DNA from: Algimonas ampicilliniresistens
GTDB lineage: Bacteria > Pseudomonadota > Alphaproteobacteria > Caulobacterales > Maricaulaceae
Length of the DNA: 64,000 nt
Assembly (NCBI RefSeq): GCF_030159955.1
Contig: NZ_BSNK01000001.1
Coordinates: forward strand, 1,488,001 to 1,552,000
Direction: 5' to 3'
Under the pieces are notes generated by a model that was not told the origin of the DNA, did no database searches, and saw only the letters and a list, made by a program, of their open reading frames with translations. Positions 36,840-46,459 of this stretch are shown piece after piece. A program made the translations under genes and the position numbers. The number at the start of each line of letters is the position of its first letter. Position 1 is the first letter of the stretch.

Positions 36840-37816
36840 TGGGGCAGCTCCACAGTGTCGGCTTCAGTGCCGGAAATGAATTCTAACGGGCTCTGTTCCA
36901 TCGCATCGGCGACGCGGCCAAGCGAAAGAACCAGACGCCGAATAGCATCAACCGTTTCTTCCAAGTCTGTGAGGCCAGAGTTGGACAGACGATTGACGGC
37001 GTCACGCGTGTCGACAATCAGCTCATTGGCCTGAGACGCTGTGCCTTCAAAGGCATTCAGTGTTTCGTCTACTTCGCCCATCGTCGTTTCAATGCGAGTG
37101 AGTAGAACAGGGACATCTGTTTCAATCACGGCATCAACCGATTCGAGTGTCTCTCTCGCCGCATCAGCCATGCTCCCGACTTTTCGGACAGTCGTCCGCG
37201 CATCAGAGACCAAGCCGTTGACATTTTCCATATCAAGATCGGAGAAGTCGAGTTCAGCCGTGATCCGGTTAATATTGCGCAGCGTGCCTTGGACGTCCGC
37301 GATCGCCTCATCACTCAAAATGTCGTTGACCCGCTTCAAGGCGATTTGCGCTTGTTCAACAACTGAACCGCCGCCTTCTAAAATGCTAGAAAGCTGATCC
37401 GCACGCCCTTCTATCCGGCGAGCATCACGTCCCCCCGGCATATCCTTGATCAAAGGGAATTCCTCACCACCGGCGAATATCTGAAGATAATTGAGACCTG
37501 TCAGACCCAAAGGCTCCAGCGCCGCGTAGCTTTTCGTATCAACGGGCGTATTCGCATCGATGCGAATATCAGCGAGCACCGTATTCGGATCCTCCCGATC
37601 CAAGCGGATCGCCGTAACTTCACCGACCCCAATACCGTTAAAACGAACTTCCGAACCCGGTGACAGGCCGCGGACAGGCCCCTGAAACGCAACCTGATAT
37701 TCATCGAACTTTTGATCGAATTCGGACCCCGTCAACCAGAGAATAAAGCCGACCGTGGCGACAAGCGCGACAAGCACAAAGCTGCCAATCAGAGCGTAAT
37801 TTGCTTTGTTTTCCAT
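36836..37816 (-). CDS. MCE/MlaD-family lipid-binding protein
   Basis: A 326-residue protein with one N-terminal transmembrane helix (YALIGSFVLVALVATVGFILWL) and one MCE domain (YQVAFQGPVRGLSPGSEVRFNGIGVGEV onward, about 41-115), then a long helical, coiled-coil-like C-terminal part. MCE proteins form hexameric rings or tunnels that carry phospholipids between membranes. The long helical tail makes it more like the single-MCE Mycobacterium/alphaproteobacterial forms than short E. coli MlaD. Overlaps the lipoprotein gene by four bases, and is three bases from the ATPase gene. Confidence 0.92.
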   Translation of the reverse strand: MENKANYALIGSFVLVALVATVGFILWLTGSEFDQKFDEYQVAFQGPVRGLSPGSEVRFNGIGVGEVTAIRLDREDPNTVLADIRIDANTPVDTKSYAALEPLGLTGLNYLQIFAGGEEFPLIKDMPGGRDARRIEGRADQLSSILEGGGSVVEQAQIALKRVNDILSDEAIADVQGTLRNINRITAELDFSDLDMENVNGLVSDARTTVRKVGSMADAARETLESVDAVIETDVPVLLTRIETTMGEVDETLNAFEGTASQANELIVDTRDAVNRLSNSGLTDLEETVDAIRRLVLSLGRVADAMEQSPLEFISGTEADTVELPQ

Positions 37817-37819
37817 GCC

Positions 37820-38668
37820 CTAATGCCCTGCGGTCGCGCCGCGCGGCGTCGCCCCTTTTTGTTTGGTCGCAACCTTTTGCCCGGGTGTCGACAATGCGGC
37901 TCTGGACCGGGGCCCGCCGAAATATTCTTTTACCCAAGCATGGTCATACTGCTCAACCACATCCAACCTATCATAGACTGCAATCCGCTTGTCTACCAGC
38001 ACAGCAACACGGTCGCAGATCGCATAAAGGCTATCGAGGTCATGCGTAACCATCAACACCGTCAGATCCAGCGCGTCCCGGAGACTGAGGATCAGCGTAT
38101 CAAAGGCATGTGCCCCGATAGGGTCAAGACCAGCTGTCGGTTCATCCAAAAACAGGATCTGCGGGTCCAGCGCTAGTGACCGCGCGAGACCGGCACGCTT
38201 CTTCATACCGCCCGATAGATCGGACGGATAGAGAACCGCACTTTCAGGCGGCAAACCGACCATGTGGATTTTCATATCCGCCAATTCGCACATCAGCGCT
38301 TTTGACATATCAAGATGCTCGATCATCGGCACCATGATATTCTGACGAACGGTGAGAGACGAAAACAAGGCCCCACCTTGAAACAAAACGCCCATTTCAT
38401 TCTTCAGACGCATCTCTTCCACAGGGTCGAGATCCGATCGACGTTTGCCAAAATAACGTATCTCCCCGGCCTCGGGGACCTTCAACCCAAGTAAAGTATT
38501 CATCAGGACAGATTTACCCGACCCAGACCCACCAACTAACCCAGCGATTTCTCCTCGCGTGATCGCAAAGTCGAGATCCTTGTGGATCACATTCGTTCCA
38601 AACTGGGTCAAAATCCCAGTGGCTTCGATCGGCGAAGTATCAGCGGATTCGACGGGTTTCATGATCAA
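37820..38668 (-). CDS. MlaF-type ABC transporter ATP-binding protein
   Basis: A 282-residue ABC ATPase that powers the MCE lipid transporter. Walker A GGSGSGKSV is at about 46-54, the signature LSGGMKKRAGLARS and Walker B ILFLDEPTAGLDP follow, then the switch HD in VTHDLDSL. The C-terminal ~45 residues past the ATPase core (EYFGGPRSRAAL onward) are an extension. A second ATG two codons in is possible. Overlaps the permease gene by four bases. Confidence 0.93.
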   Translation of the reverse strand: MIMKPVESADTSPIEATGILTQFGTNVIHKDLDFAITRGEIAGLVGGSGSGKSVLMNTLLGLKVPEAGEIRYFGKRRSDLDPVEEMRLKNEMGVLFQGGALFSSLTVRQNIMVPMIEHLDMSKALMCELADMKIHMVGLPPESAVLYPSDLSGGMKKRAGLARSLALDPQILFLDEPTAGLDPIGAHAFDTLILSLRDALDLTVLMVTHDLDSLYAICDRVAVLVDKRIAVYDRLDVVEQYDHAWVKEYFGGPRSRAALSTPGQKVATKQKGATPRGATAGH

Positions 38669-39795
38669 ACGCCCAGCTGGTAGAATAAGACAGCGAACAT
38701 CGCGTCAATCAGGATGACAGCGAAAATGGCTTGAACCACTGAAGTCGTCACGCGCGACCCAAGGCTATCGACGGAACCACTCACGGCCAGGCCTTGACGA
38801 CACCCGACAACGGCAATCACGAGCGCGAAAAACGGCGCTTTGACCATACCGACCCAGAAATGCTGAAGATCGACAGTTTCTTGCAGGCGGCTAAAAAACA
38901 AGGCTGGCGAAATCTGCGTTGGGGTCGCCCAAGCAACAATCAGGCCTCCCAGAATTCCGCTCATCATCGCCAGAAATGTCAGGATTGGTACTGTCAGCAG
39001 GCAAGCAATCGCGCGCGGGATCACGAGTGTCTCGAATGTATCAAGCCCCATGACAGTCATCGCGTCGATTTCCTGACGCATTTTCATTGCGCCGATCTGC
39101 GCGGTGAAGGCCGACGCTGAACGCCCCGCAATCAAGATCGCCGTGATAACAACAGCGAGTTCACGCAACATGGCCACACCGACCAGATCGACCATGAAAA
39201 CGGAGAAACCAAGCGCGCCGAGCAAGTTCGCCCCCATATAGGCGATAACTGCACCGATAGCGAAGGACAGCATCGCCACGATGGGCGCAGCATCCAGACC
39301 GATTTCTTCCATCAGTGCGACGATAGATTTGACGCGTAAACGGCGCGGGTTCAGCAGAACACCGAAGAACATGACAAAGAATTGGCCGACAAACGCCAAA
39401 GTGGCATAAAGCTCGTCCCAGAACCGCAAAGTCGCCCGACCAAGGCGGTCCAATATATCGTACCACTGCCGGGGTTCCATTGGGGGCTCACCCATTTGGG
39501 CGTCCGCCGCAACGCTCAGTAAAGTTTTCTGCGCCGGTGTTCCCCCAACCAGCTGCCAATCTTTGATGTCATCACCGACGCGCATGGCTTTCGTCAGCAG
39601 ATAAGCCCCCGCTGTATCCATGTCTTCAACACCGTCGAGATGATAATCGACAGAGTCATAGGTCACAGCCCCATAGTCGCGCTCAAGCGCGTCATTAATC
39701 GAGGCGGCGGTTTCAATAGTCCAAACACCACGCGCCGTGACCCGGAGCCGCTGGCCTTGGACTGAGAGATCATAATGTGCCGGTGCGGTCAGCAT
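38665..39795 (-). CDS. MlaE-type permease with N-terminal STAS-like domain
   Basis: A 376-residue permease. The first ~110 residues look like a STAS domain (YDLSVQGQRLRVTARGVWTIETAASINDAL...DMDTAGAYLLTKAM), the role filled by separate MlaB in E. coli. The rest is the MlaE fold: LRELAVVITAILIAGRSASAFTAQIG, MKMRQEIDAMTVMGLDTFETLVIPR, which includes the Glu-containing coupling region. First gene of the MCE operon. A good TATAAT is at 39870-39875 on the minus strand, but its -35 is poor. Confidence 0.93.
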   Translation of the reverse strand: MLTAPAHYDLSVQGQRLRVTARGVWTIETAASINDALERDYGAVTYDSVDYHLDGVEDMDTAGAYLLTKAMRVGDDIKDWQLVGGTPAQKTLLSVAADAQMGEPPMEPRQWYDILDRLGRATLRFWDELYATLAFVGQFFVMFFGVLLNPRRLRVKSIVALMEEIGLDAAPIVAMLSFAIGAVIAYMGANLLGALGFSVFMVDLVGVAMLRELAVVITAILIAGRSASAFTAQIGAMKMRQEIDAMTVMGLDTFETLVIPRAIACLLTVPILTFLAMMSGILGGLIVAWATPTQISPALFFSRLQETVDLQHFWVGMVKAPFFALVIAVVGCRQGLAVSGSVDSLGSRVTTSVVQAIFAVILIDAMFAVLFYQLGV

Positions 39796-39899
39796 TCCCC
39801 GGACGTGCGCCAGCCCTAGAGTCGGGTCAAGTGCCCAGACATAGCATTAGGCTCGGAGTCATCCCGCTTATTATACAGAATTAGGGGTTGTCGTGAGGT

Positions 39900-40517
39900 T
39901 TAGCCGAGACCTGATGCGGCACTTAACGCCAGCTTTCCAGACTGCGTCATACGAACGCGAACACCAAATTCGTCAGTGATCGTGCGCAAGCGATCAACCG
40001 AGACCCGATACTCGGTCAAAGCTTCGATAGACCCACCCGGCAGGGCCTCGCTGAAAACCCGAGACGCGCGTTCTGAAGCGATCAAAGCGGCCTGCAGACT
40101 TTCCAGTTCATCATTCAGCTTTCGATCCGCCGGCGCGACTTCGAGATAAATTTCTGCGGCGCGAGCCGTCTGTTCAACATGGCGTTTAGCCAGTTGAATA
40201 TCTTGAACCACGACAGACACTGGTCTCACAGTCGCTGCATAGCCCTCATCCGGCGCGGATACGGATTTAGCGGACAGACCATTAAGCAACATGTCAGCCG
40301 CCGCATGCATTTTCCGCTGCGACGCCTTTTCGCCAAACCCATGCGAGGCAAAGGTGGCGCGAAGTTTTTCAACGGCGCGCTGAACGACATTACTGTCTTC
40401 AGGACCAGCCACATCTGCGGAGGCAGTCGATGCCCCGCTCATATTCTGCAAATCGACGGTCGCACACCCTGTGCAAAGGAGTGCTGTACTGGCGAAGAGA
40501 ATAACCCGTGATCTCAT
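39900..40517 (-). CDS. Lipoprotein of unknown function
   Basis: A 205-residue lipoprotein: MRSRVILFASTALLCTGC with Cys18 as lipidation site. The mature part is mostly alpha-helical by composition, with KRHVEQTARAAEIYLEVAPADRKLNDELESLQAALIASERASRVFSEAL forming a probable coiled coil. I do not recognise a family. It is upstream of the Mla-type operon on the same strand with about 100 bases between, so a link with envelope lipid transport is possible but unproven. Confidence 0.75.
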   Translation of the reverse strand: MRSRVILFASTALLCTGCATVDLQNMSGASTASADVAGPEDSNVVQRAVEKLRATFASHGFGEKASQRKMHAAADMLLNGLSAKSVSAPDEGYAATVRPVSVVVQDIQLAKRHVEQTARAAEIYLEVAPADRKLNDELESLQAALIASERASRVFSEALPGGSIEALTEYRVSVDRLRTITDEFGVRVRMTQSGKLALSAASGLG

Positions 40518-40653
40518 CGTCTGTCCTTGAATCTGAGGCTTAGCCCGTTTTTATGTCGTCGCGTTGGTGGCTATTCTAGCCGAACTAATTGAACTCTGTC
40601 TGAATGCGTTTGTTAAAAGGCAGTCAGACTTACGCGTCTAATTGTTTCTCATT

Positions 40654-42018
40654 CTAGGAGAAATACGCCCCATAGACTGACGAGACCAGCACTACGGCGA
40701 CAAAGATTGGCGCCACAAATCGCGTCAGGAACAGCAGAATATTGCCAAGGCCTTCACTGCCTGCAAACTCCTCAGCAATAATGGCCTTATCGAGACGCCA
40801 GCCAACGAACAGGACGATCAGCAGACCAGCGGTCGGCAGCATGACCTGACCCGTGAAGGTATCGATCGTATCGAGTGCGAAGGTTGGGCTTTCGGTCGTT
40901 TGTCCAAACACGCTGATCAGGCCGACAGCGATCATAATCGCACCCATTGTCCAAGCCGCCTTGGCTTTGGACATTTTAAAGCGCTCGGACACGAAAGCCA
41001 CGGAAGGTTCTAATAAGCTGACCGATGAGGTGATGGCTGCGAAAAAGGCGAGGAAGAAGAAGGCCGCGCCGACAACTGTTCCGATTGCGCCCATGGATGT
41101 GAATGCGTTTGGAAGCGTGATGAAGAACAAGCCAGCGCCTGACGAGGCTTCCAAGCCAAACGCAAAGACGATCGGGAAGATTGCCAAGCCCGCAATCAGA
41201 GCAACGCCTGTATCTGTCAAAGCCACAAGGACCGACGCTTTCGGGATCGAAATGCTCTGAGGCAGATATGAGCCGTAAGTAATCATAATGGCCGAACCGA
41301 TGCCGACTGAGAAGAATGCTTGTCCCAATGCAGCACTAGCGACGCTACCATTGATCTTGCTGAAATCTGGGGAGTAGAGGAAGGATAGAGCCTGCGCCGT
41401 ACCGCCATTTCCGGCGTTGCTGATCAGAGCAAACAGCGCCAAACCCGCCAGAAGAGCGAAGAATACTGGCATCAAAATCTTGGCTGCCAGCTCAATACCG
41501 CGATTGACCCCGCGCGAGACGAGCCAAATCGTAATCACAGCAAAGATTAGGAACCAAGGCAGGACCTGCATCGGCGTGGAGATGAAGTTGACGAAAACTC
41601 CCGCGACCTCGTCAGCACTTTTGCCGGCAAAGTCATTGCCCAAGAATTTGAAAATGTAGCGGATAACCCATGCAGCCACGACGCAGTAAAAAGTCACGAT
41701 TAGGAAGCCTGCAATCATTCCGACCCATGATAAGACCGTCCAATTGCGTGTTACTTTGGATTTGATCGCGACTTCAGCGATACTATCGACGGCATTGGCT
41801 GACAGGCCTGCCCGACCAACCAAATACTCACTCATCAAGACCGGAATACAAACCAGCACGACGGCTAGCAAATAGATCAGAATGAAGGCTGCGCCGCCGT
41901 TGGAACCGGCTTCGCTACTGAAGCGCCAAAGGTTCCCGAGGCCGACTGACGAGCCGACCGCGGCCATGATAAATGCGAAGCGCGACGACCATTGTGCCGT
42001 CCCGGGAGCTGCTGGCAT
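40654..42018 (-). CDS. Sodium-dependent transporter, NSS/SNF family
   Basis: A secondary transporter with about 11-12 helices that uses the Na+ gradient to take up amino acids or related solutes. The start region WSSRFAFIMAAVGSSVGLGNLWRFSSEAGSNGG carries the conserved sodium and substrate sites of helix 1 (as in LeuT), and FFSVGIGSAIMITYGSYL is the helix 6 region. The ATG at 42018 with GGGGAA upstream gives 454 residues; the frame extends 18 more codons upstream, but these are not conserved. Substrate unknown. Confidence 0.9.
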   Translation of the reverse strand: MPAAPGTAQWSSRFAFIMAAVGSSVGLGNLWRFSSEAGSNGGAAFILIYLLAVVLVCIPVLMSEYLVGRAGLSANAVDSIAEVAIKSKVTRNWTVLSWVGMIAGFLIVTFYCVVAAWVIRYIFKFLGNDFAGKSADEVAGVFVNFISTPMQVLPWFLIFAVITIWLVSRGVNRGIELAAKILMPVFFALLAGLALFALISNAGNGGTAQALSFLYSPDFSKINGSVASAALGQAFFSVGIGSAIMITYGSYLPQSISIPKASVLVALTDTGVALIAGLAIFPIVFAFGLEASSGAGLFFITLPNAFTSMGAIGTVVGAAFFFLAFFAAITSSVSLLEPSVAFVSERFKMSKAKAAWTMGAIMIAVGLISVFGQTTESPTFALDTIDTFTGQVMLPTAGLLIVLFVGWRLDKAIIAEEFAGSEGLGNILLFLTRFVAPIFVAVVLVSSVYGAYFS

Positions 42019-42096
42019 ATCTGAATTCCCCAAAACCAGACATCTGATTAGGGACTGTGTTCGTCGCGTCAAGGAATCAGATGCGGGTTCACGCTA

Positions 42097-42951
42097 ATGA
42101 AAATTCACGATATCTTAGGTTGCGTCACACAAATGCGACCTATGCGTGTTCTTCTTGCCGAAAACAATCTATCGAACAGTCTAGTCGCGCGATCAATTTT
42201 GGAACGCGAGGGTCACGTCGTGACCATAGTGCCCAATGGCGTGGAAGCCATCGGTCGAGCGAGAGTTGAACCTTTTGATATTATCCTGCTCGACATCGTC
42301 ATGCCGGTCATGGACGGCTTGGAATCGGTGCAATATCTGCGACCGCCCTTGTCAAAAATGTTGGTTTCAGTCCGACCTTACGTGTTCGCACTCACGGCTT
42401 ATGATCGACCAGACGATATTGCTGCCTACCAACAGGCTGGATTTGACGGGGTGATTGCCAAGCCCCTGCGTAAAGGTGATCTCCACGCATCCTTTTCCAG
42501 GGTGAAAAATGGCGATGGGCCCACTCTGACGCCAACTCTAACGGGAATTGCGGCAAATTCACCTGATGCGGCGTCGCGACCCTTATTGGACGAAGCTATT
42601 ATCCGTGATGGAGCAGGCTTGGCAGACGACGTTACGCGCGAACGCATATGGCGCAGTTATCGGCAGGGCCTGTCTGCGGCATTGCGTGAAATTTCTAGAT
42701 GCCTGCCCGGCTGCCTGAACCGAGACGTACACGATACTGAACGGTTTCAAGCCGCTCTCCATTCTCTGCGCAGCGCATCACTGACGGTCGGTATGGACCG
42801 CGCCCCTTACTTAGCGAGCGAATTACGGGGCGCACCGATCGAGGACCTCACAACCGGGGTCGCAAAATTACTGCATGCTGTACGCGACAGTTTACCGCAG
42901 CTGGAACAAGCGCTTCTGGACATCTCTGCTGAGTCAGTCGCTACGCGGTAA
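42097..42951 (+). CDS. Response regulator with C-terminal HPt-like domain
   Basis: A 284-residue two-domain signalling protein. The receiver domain (about 16-135) has the phosphoacceptor Asp66 in DIILLDIVMPVMDG, Thr100 in ALTAYD, and Lys122 in AKPLRKG. The acidic pocket reads AENN where most receivers have ED or DD. The C-terminal domain (about 165-280) has His222 in HSLRSASLTVG, matching the HxLKGxxxxxG pattern of histidine phosphotransfer domains. It resembles the tail of a hybrid kinase without the kinase. The start could be later (42133 or 42142). It overlaps convergent rodA by 18 bases. Confidence 0.82.
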   Translation: MKIHDILGCVTQMRPMRVLLAENNLSNSLVARSILEREGHVVTIVPNGVEAIGRARVEPFDIILLDIVMPVMDGLESVQYLRPPLSKMLVSVRPYVFALTAYDRPDDIAAYQQAGFDGVIAKPLRKGDLHASFSRVKNGDGPTLTPTLTGIAANSPDAASRPLLDEAIIRDGAGLADDVTRERIWRSYRQGLSAALREISRCLPGCLNRDVHDTERFQAALHSLRSASLTVGMDRAPYLASELRGAPIEDLTTGVAKLLHAVRDSLPQLEQALLDISAESVATR

Positions 42952-44064
42952 TTGTGTGCCCGTGTGAAGGTGCGCAGAGAGCATCAGCCCAAAGCCACCC
43001 ATAACGACCAACACGACCGTCCCGCCATAAGATACGAGCGGCAACGGTACGCCGACAACAGGGACCAGCCCCATCACCATGCCAAGATTGATGAAGGTAT
43101 AGAGCGCGAACGTCGTCGAAAGCCCAAGAATGAGAAGCCGAGAGAACACTGCCTTACACTGCATTGAGAGCCGGATGCAGGCGGCAATGACGGCGATGTA
43201 AAGCCCCATCAGAGCCAACGACCCGATGAATCCAAATTCCTCGCCAATCACGGTCGAAATGAAATCCGTTCGATTTTCGGGGACATAGCCCCCTTGCCGC
43301 TGAGTCCCTTGCAGATAGCCTTTTCCGGACAATCCACCTGACCCCAAGGCAATCTTCGACTGTGTAATATGATAGCTGGCACCTGCAGGATCTCGGCTCG
43401 GATCGAAAAAGGTCAGCACCCGCTCACGCTGATAATCCCGAAGGCCGAATTGCCATACAATCGGAACGCTGATCGCAGCCAAAATAGACGCCAGTGTAAT
43501 CACCCGCCAACTCACGCCTGCCAAGAAAATCAGCGCAGCCCCCGTCGCGCAAATCAGCAAAGACGTCCCGAGGTCAGGCTGACGCAAAACCAGCGCCATT
43601 GGAACCGCAACGAGCAAAAGCGCTCCAAGCAATCCGAAGGGGTCCGAGACACGCCAGCTCGGCAAATCATGATAATAGCGGGCTAAAGCGAGAACAATGG
43701 CAGGCTTTACGAGTTCAGAAGGCTGAATACGGATCGGCCCTAGATCCAGCCACCGGACTGAGCCATTCACATTAACGCCGAAAAGTTCAACGCCCAACAA
43801 TAAGAGCAACGCACCGAAATAGGCCGGATAAGCCAACGTGTACCAAACACGAATATTGGTCATGGCGACACAGATCATAATGATGAAAGCAAAGGCGATC
43901 CGCACACCATGCTGCATAGCGCCTTGGCTCCAGATACCATTGGTTGCGGATAGGATTGCCAAGACGCCGACAACGCCCAACAAGCCCGCTAAAACGGGTA
44001 AAAGCCAATTGATCTGATAGAGCTTATTGCCAAAGCCATCGACCTCTTCGAACCGCGCCGTCAT
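42934..44064 (-). CDS. rodA: Rod shape-determining peptidoglycan polymerase RodA
   Basis: SEDS glycosyltransferase of the elongasome. The 376-residue protein has about ten helices with IRIQPSELVKPAIVLAL, LRQPDLGTSLL, and VGVPLPLVSYGGTVVLVVM. It overlaps mrdA by four bases and is the last gene of the mre/mrd operon. Paralogue of ftsW at 15723-16871. Confidence 0.96.
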   Translation of the reverse strand: MTARFEEVDGFGNKLYQINWLLPVLAGLLGVVGVLAILSATNGIWSQGAMQHGVRIAFAFIIMICVAMTNIRVWYTLAYPAYFGALLLLLGVELFGVNVNGSVRWLDLGPIRIQPSELVKPAIVLALARYYHDLPSWRVSDPFGLLGALLLVAVPMALVLRQPDLGTSLLICATGAALIFLAGVSWRVITLASILAAISVPIVWQFGLRDYQRERVLTFFDPSRDPAGASYHITQSKIALGSGGLSGKGYLQGTQRQGGYVPENRTDFISTVIGEEFGFIGSLALMGLYIAVIAACIRLSMQCKAVFSRLLILGLSTTFALYTFINLGMVMGLVPVVGVPLPLVSYGGTVVLVVMGGFGLMLSAHLHTGTQLPRSD

Positions 44065-45947
44065 AAGCGCGCTCGATCTGATGACGCATCCGTATGCGGA
44101 CCGAGCCCGTCACGACGAAGCGCTTCGCCGAGAACAGCCCGCGTGATCTCGGCCGCACGGCCCGCCCCAGAGCCAGCATGTTCCACGACACAACCCACGG
44201 CAAAGCGCGGGTTTGTATAGGGCGCATAACCGACAAAAATAGAATGATCGCGGTACTTCCAAGGCAGTTCATCATTTTTGATAACGCCACTGGCGCGTTC
44301 GGCGCGTGAAATACCGCGGACTTGAGATGTCCCCGTTTTTCCCGCCATATCCAAGCCCGGAATGCCGAGGCCATTATTTCGATACGCCGTGCCGCCCGGT
44401 TCCTCGCATACGCTCCACATTGCATCTTGAACGAAACTGATATGCGCCGGATCGATTTCCAGCGAACTAAAAACACCTTGATCGACACCTGCGAACAAGC
44501 TGGGAGAAACGGCATTATATCCGTTCGCCAGTCGCGCCACCATCACGGCCAGCTGCATCGGCGACGCCAGCACAAAACCCTGACCAATCGATGCATTAAG
44601 CGTGTCGCCCATGCGCCAACCTGCGCCCAGCCGATCGCGCTTCCACGTCGGCTCAGGGACAATACCGCGCTTCTCGCCCGCAACGCCAATATCGTGCCGC
44701 TGCCCGAGACCCAGACGGCGCGCGGATGCCGCAATAGCCTCCACACCGATCACCTGTGAGATTTCATAAAAATAGGTGTCACAGCTATGTTTGAGCGCAT
44801 CTCGCATGTTCATGGCGCCGTGACCTTCGGGCTTCCAACAGTGGAAAAGGCGATTACCCAAACGGACTTTCCCACCACAGAAGATGCGACGCTTGGGGTC
44901 AACCTTTCGGCTTTCCAAAGCCGCCAGCATGACCGCCATCTTATAGGTCGACGCGGGCGCATAACCGCCAGACAGAACCTTGTTATATTGCGGCCGCTTT
45001 TCGTCACTATTGAGCGCGTCCATATCAGCTTGGGTCAAGCCCGATACGAAGAGGTTCGCATCGAAAGTTGGCATGGACAGCAATGTCCTCAACTCGCCCG
45101 TCATCACGTCCATGACCGCAATCCCGCCACTATCCTCGCCAAATTGTTCAGCGGCAAAGCGCTGCAAGGGTGCATCCAGTGTCAGATAAACATCATTGCC
45201 CGGACGCGCGGCGTCCCCCGGCTCTGGCCATTCGCGGACGACACGGCCCCGGGCATTCACCTCGACTTTAAGCTTTCCCGCCTTCCCGCGAAGTTGCTTA
45301 TCAGCGGCTTGCTCAACGCCCGTCTTGCCAATCCGAAAAGCGGGCTGCAGCAGCAGAGGGTCTTCATCCTTAGCAAGGTCGGCATCGTTCGCTTTGCCAA
45401 CATATCCGGTAATGTGTGAGAACAACCCATCATCCGGATAGGCGCGCCCTTCCCCGGCTGTCGGTATGATCCCTGGCAAGGCATGAACCCGCATGTTCAG
45501 CGCGGCAAAGTCGTCCCAATCCACATGGTCTTTTACGCTGACCGGAACAAAGTCCGGACGACGCGCCACATCGCGGCGAATGCGTTTCAACTCTCGATCT
45601 GACAGGCTGATCACCTCCCCCAACTGAGACAGGGTCAAGGTCAGATCGTCGATTTGTTCAGCGACTAGATAGACACGATAGTCGAGCGTGTTGCTCGCGA
45701 GTGGCTCACCATGCCGATCTCGGACAAGGCCCCGACTGGGCAACACAGTTTGATAGTTGAACCGGTTCTCTTCGGACAGAGCGAGATAGTTTTCACTCTG
45801 CTCGATCTGCAATTGATAGGAACGGCCCGCGAGAATACCGAAAATGCCGAGCCCGCCCGCGCCCAGAACGGCTGTCCGACGCGTGATTTGCGCTTCAGAT
45901 TTGGCCTCCTGAGCCTTTTTCGGATTGCGACGACGGGCCACGCTCAA
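44061..45947 (-). CDS. mrdA: Penicillin-binding protein 2 (elongasome transpeptidase)
   Basis: Class B PBP that cross-links lateral-wall peptidoglycan with RodA. The 628-residue protein has one N-terminal transmembrane helix (about 25-44), the dimerisation domain with RGLVRDRHGEPLASN, and the transpeptidase motifs STYK (Ser333-Lys336), SCD in KHSCDTYFYE, and KTG in AGKTGTSQVRG. Overlaps mreD and rodA by four bases each. Confidence 0.96.
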   Translation of the reverse strand: MSVARRRNPKKAQEAKSEAQITRRTAVLGAGGLGIFGILAGRSYQLQIEQSENYLALSEENRFNYQTVLPSRGLVRDRHGEPLASNTLDYRVYLVAEQIDDLTLTLSQLGEVISLSDRELKRIRRDVARRPDFVPVSVKDHVDWDDFAALNMRVHALPGIIPTAGEGRAYPDDGLFSHITGYVGKANDADLAKDEDPLLLQPAFRIGKTGVEQAADKQLRGKAGKLKVEVNARGRVVREWPEPGDAARPGNDVYLTLDAPLQRFAAEQFGEDSGGIAVMDVMTGELRTLLSMPTFDANLFVSGLTQADMDALNSDEKRPQYNKVLSGGYAPASTYKMAVMLAALESRKVDPKRRIFCGGKVRLGNRLFHCWKPEGHGAMNMRDALKHSCDTYFYEISQVIGVEAIAASARRLGLGQRHDIGVAGEKRGIVPEPTWKRDRLGAGWRMGDTLNASIGQGFVLASPMQLAVMVARLANGYNAVSPSLFAGVDQGVFSSLEIDPAHISFVQDAMWSVCEEPGGTAYRNNGLGIPGLDMAGKTGTSQVRGISRAERASGVIKNDELPWKYRDHSIFVGYAPYTNPRFAVGCVVEHAGSGAGRAAEITRAVLGEALRRDGLGPHTDASSDRARL

Positions 45948-46459
45948 TCGTCCCGCGTCATTCGACCAGCCAAGCGGTCACGAAGGCTCACGATCAATGG
46001 TGCAATAATGGTAGCGACAACAAGACCGCGACCGAGTGAACCCCAATCTGGCCAGCTTTCATAAACCACCCAGCCCGTCAGGATAAGGACAGGGACACCC
46101 ACCATGAGGGCTAGCATAAACCGGGTCATGCCCGCCCCCAGACCGCGCGCAAGATTACGAATGTCAGGACGGATGAGCGCATAGCTGAGCAGAAACACCA
46201 ACGGCCATTGCCCGGGTGCACCCCATGTCGTCCAATCAACCCACAGTCCGCCAACCAGCAAGAGAATACCTGACGGCCAGACACCGACCCGACGTGGCCA
46301 CAAAGCGACAACCACAAAGGGCAACCAGGTTAACGGCCAGCTTTCATCAAATAGCCGGACATCAACGGCACTGATGAGACCTGTGATGAGTAGCGCAAAA
46401 GCCGCTGGAACAAGTTGTCCATTCCGTTGCGCTGGGCTGATGCCAAGATAGGCCATCAC
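45944..46459 (-). CDS. mreD: Rod shape-determining protein MreD
   Basis: A 171-residue membrane protein with five or six helices, poorly conserved in sequence as is usual for MreD. The PLTWLPFVVVALWPRR and GAPGQWPLVFLLSYALIR segments and the position between mreC and mrdA, with four-base overlaps at both ends, support the call. Confidence 0.88.
   Translation of the reverse strand: MMAYLGISPAQRNGQLVPAAFALLITGLISAVDVRLFDESWPLTWLPFVVVALWPRRVGVWPSGILLLVGGLWVDWTTWGAPGQWPLVFLLSYALIRPDIRNLARGLGAGMTRFMLALMVGVPVLILTGWVVYESWPDWGSLGRGLVVATIIAPLIVSLRDRLAGRMTRDD

Noticed and set aside
44787-45419. 210-residue plus-strand open frame inside mrdA
   Set aside because: Antisense shadow of a clear PBP2 gene whose motifs are intact.
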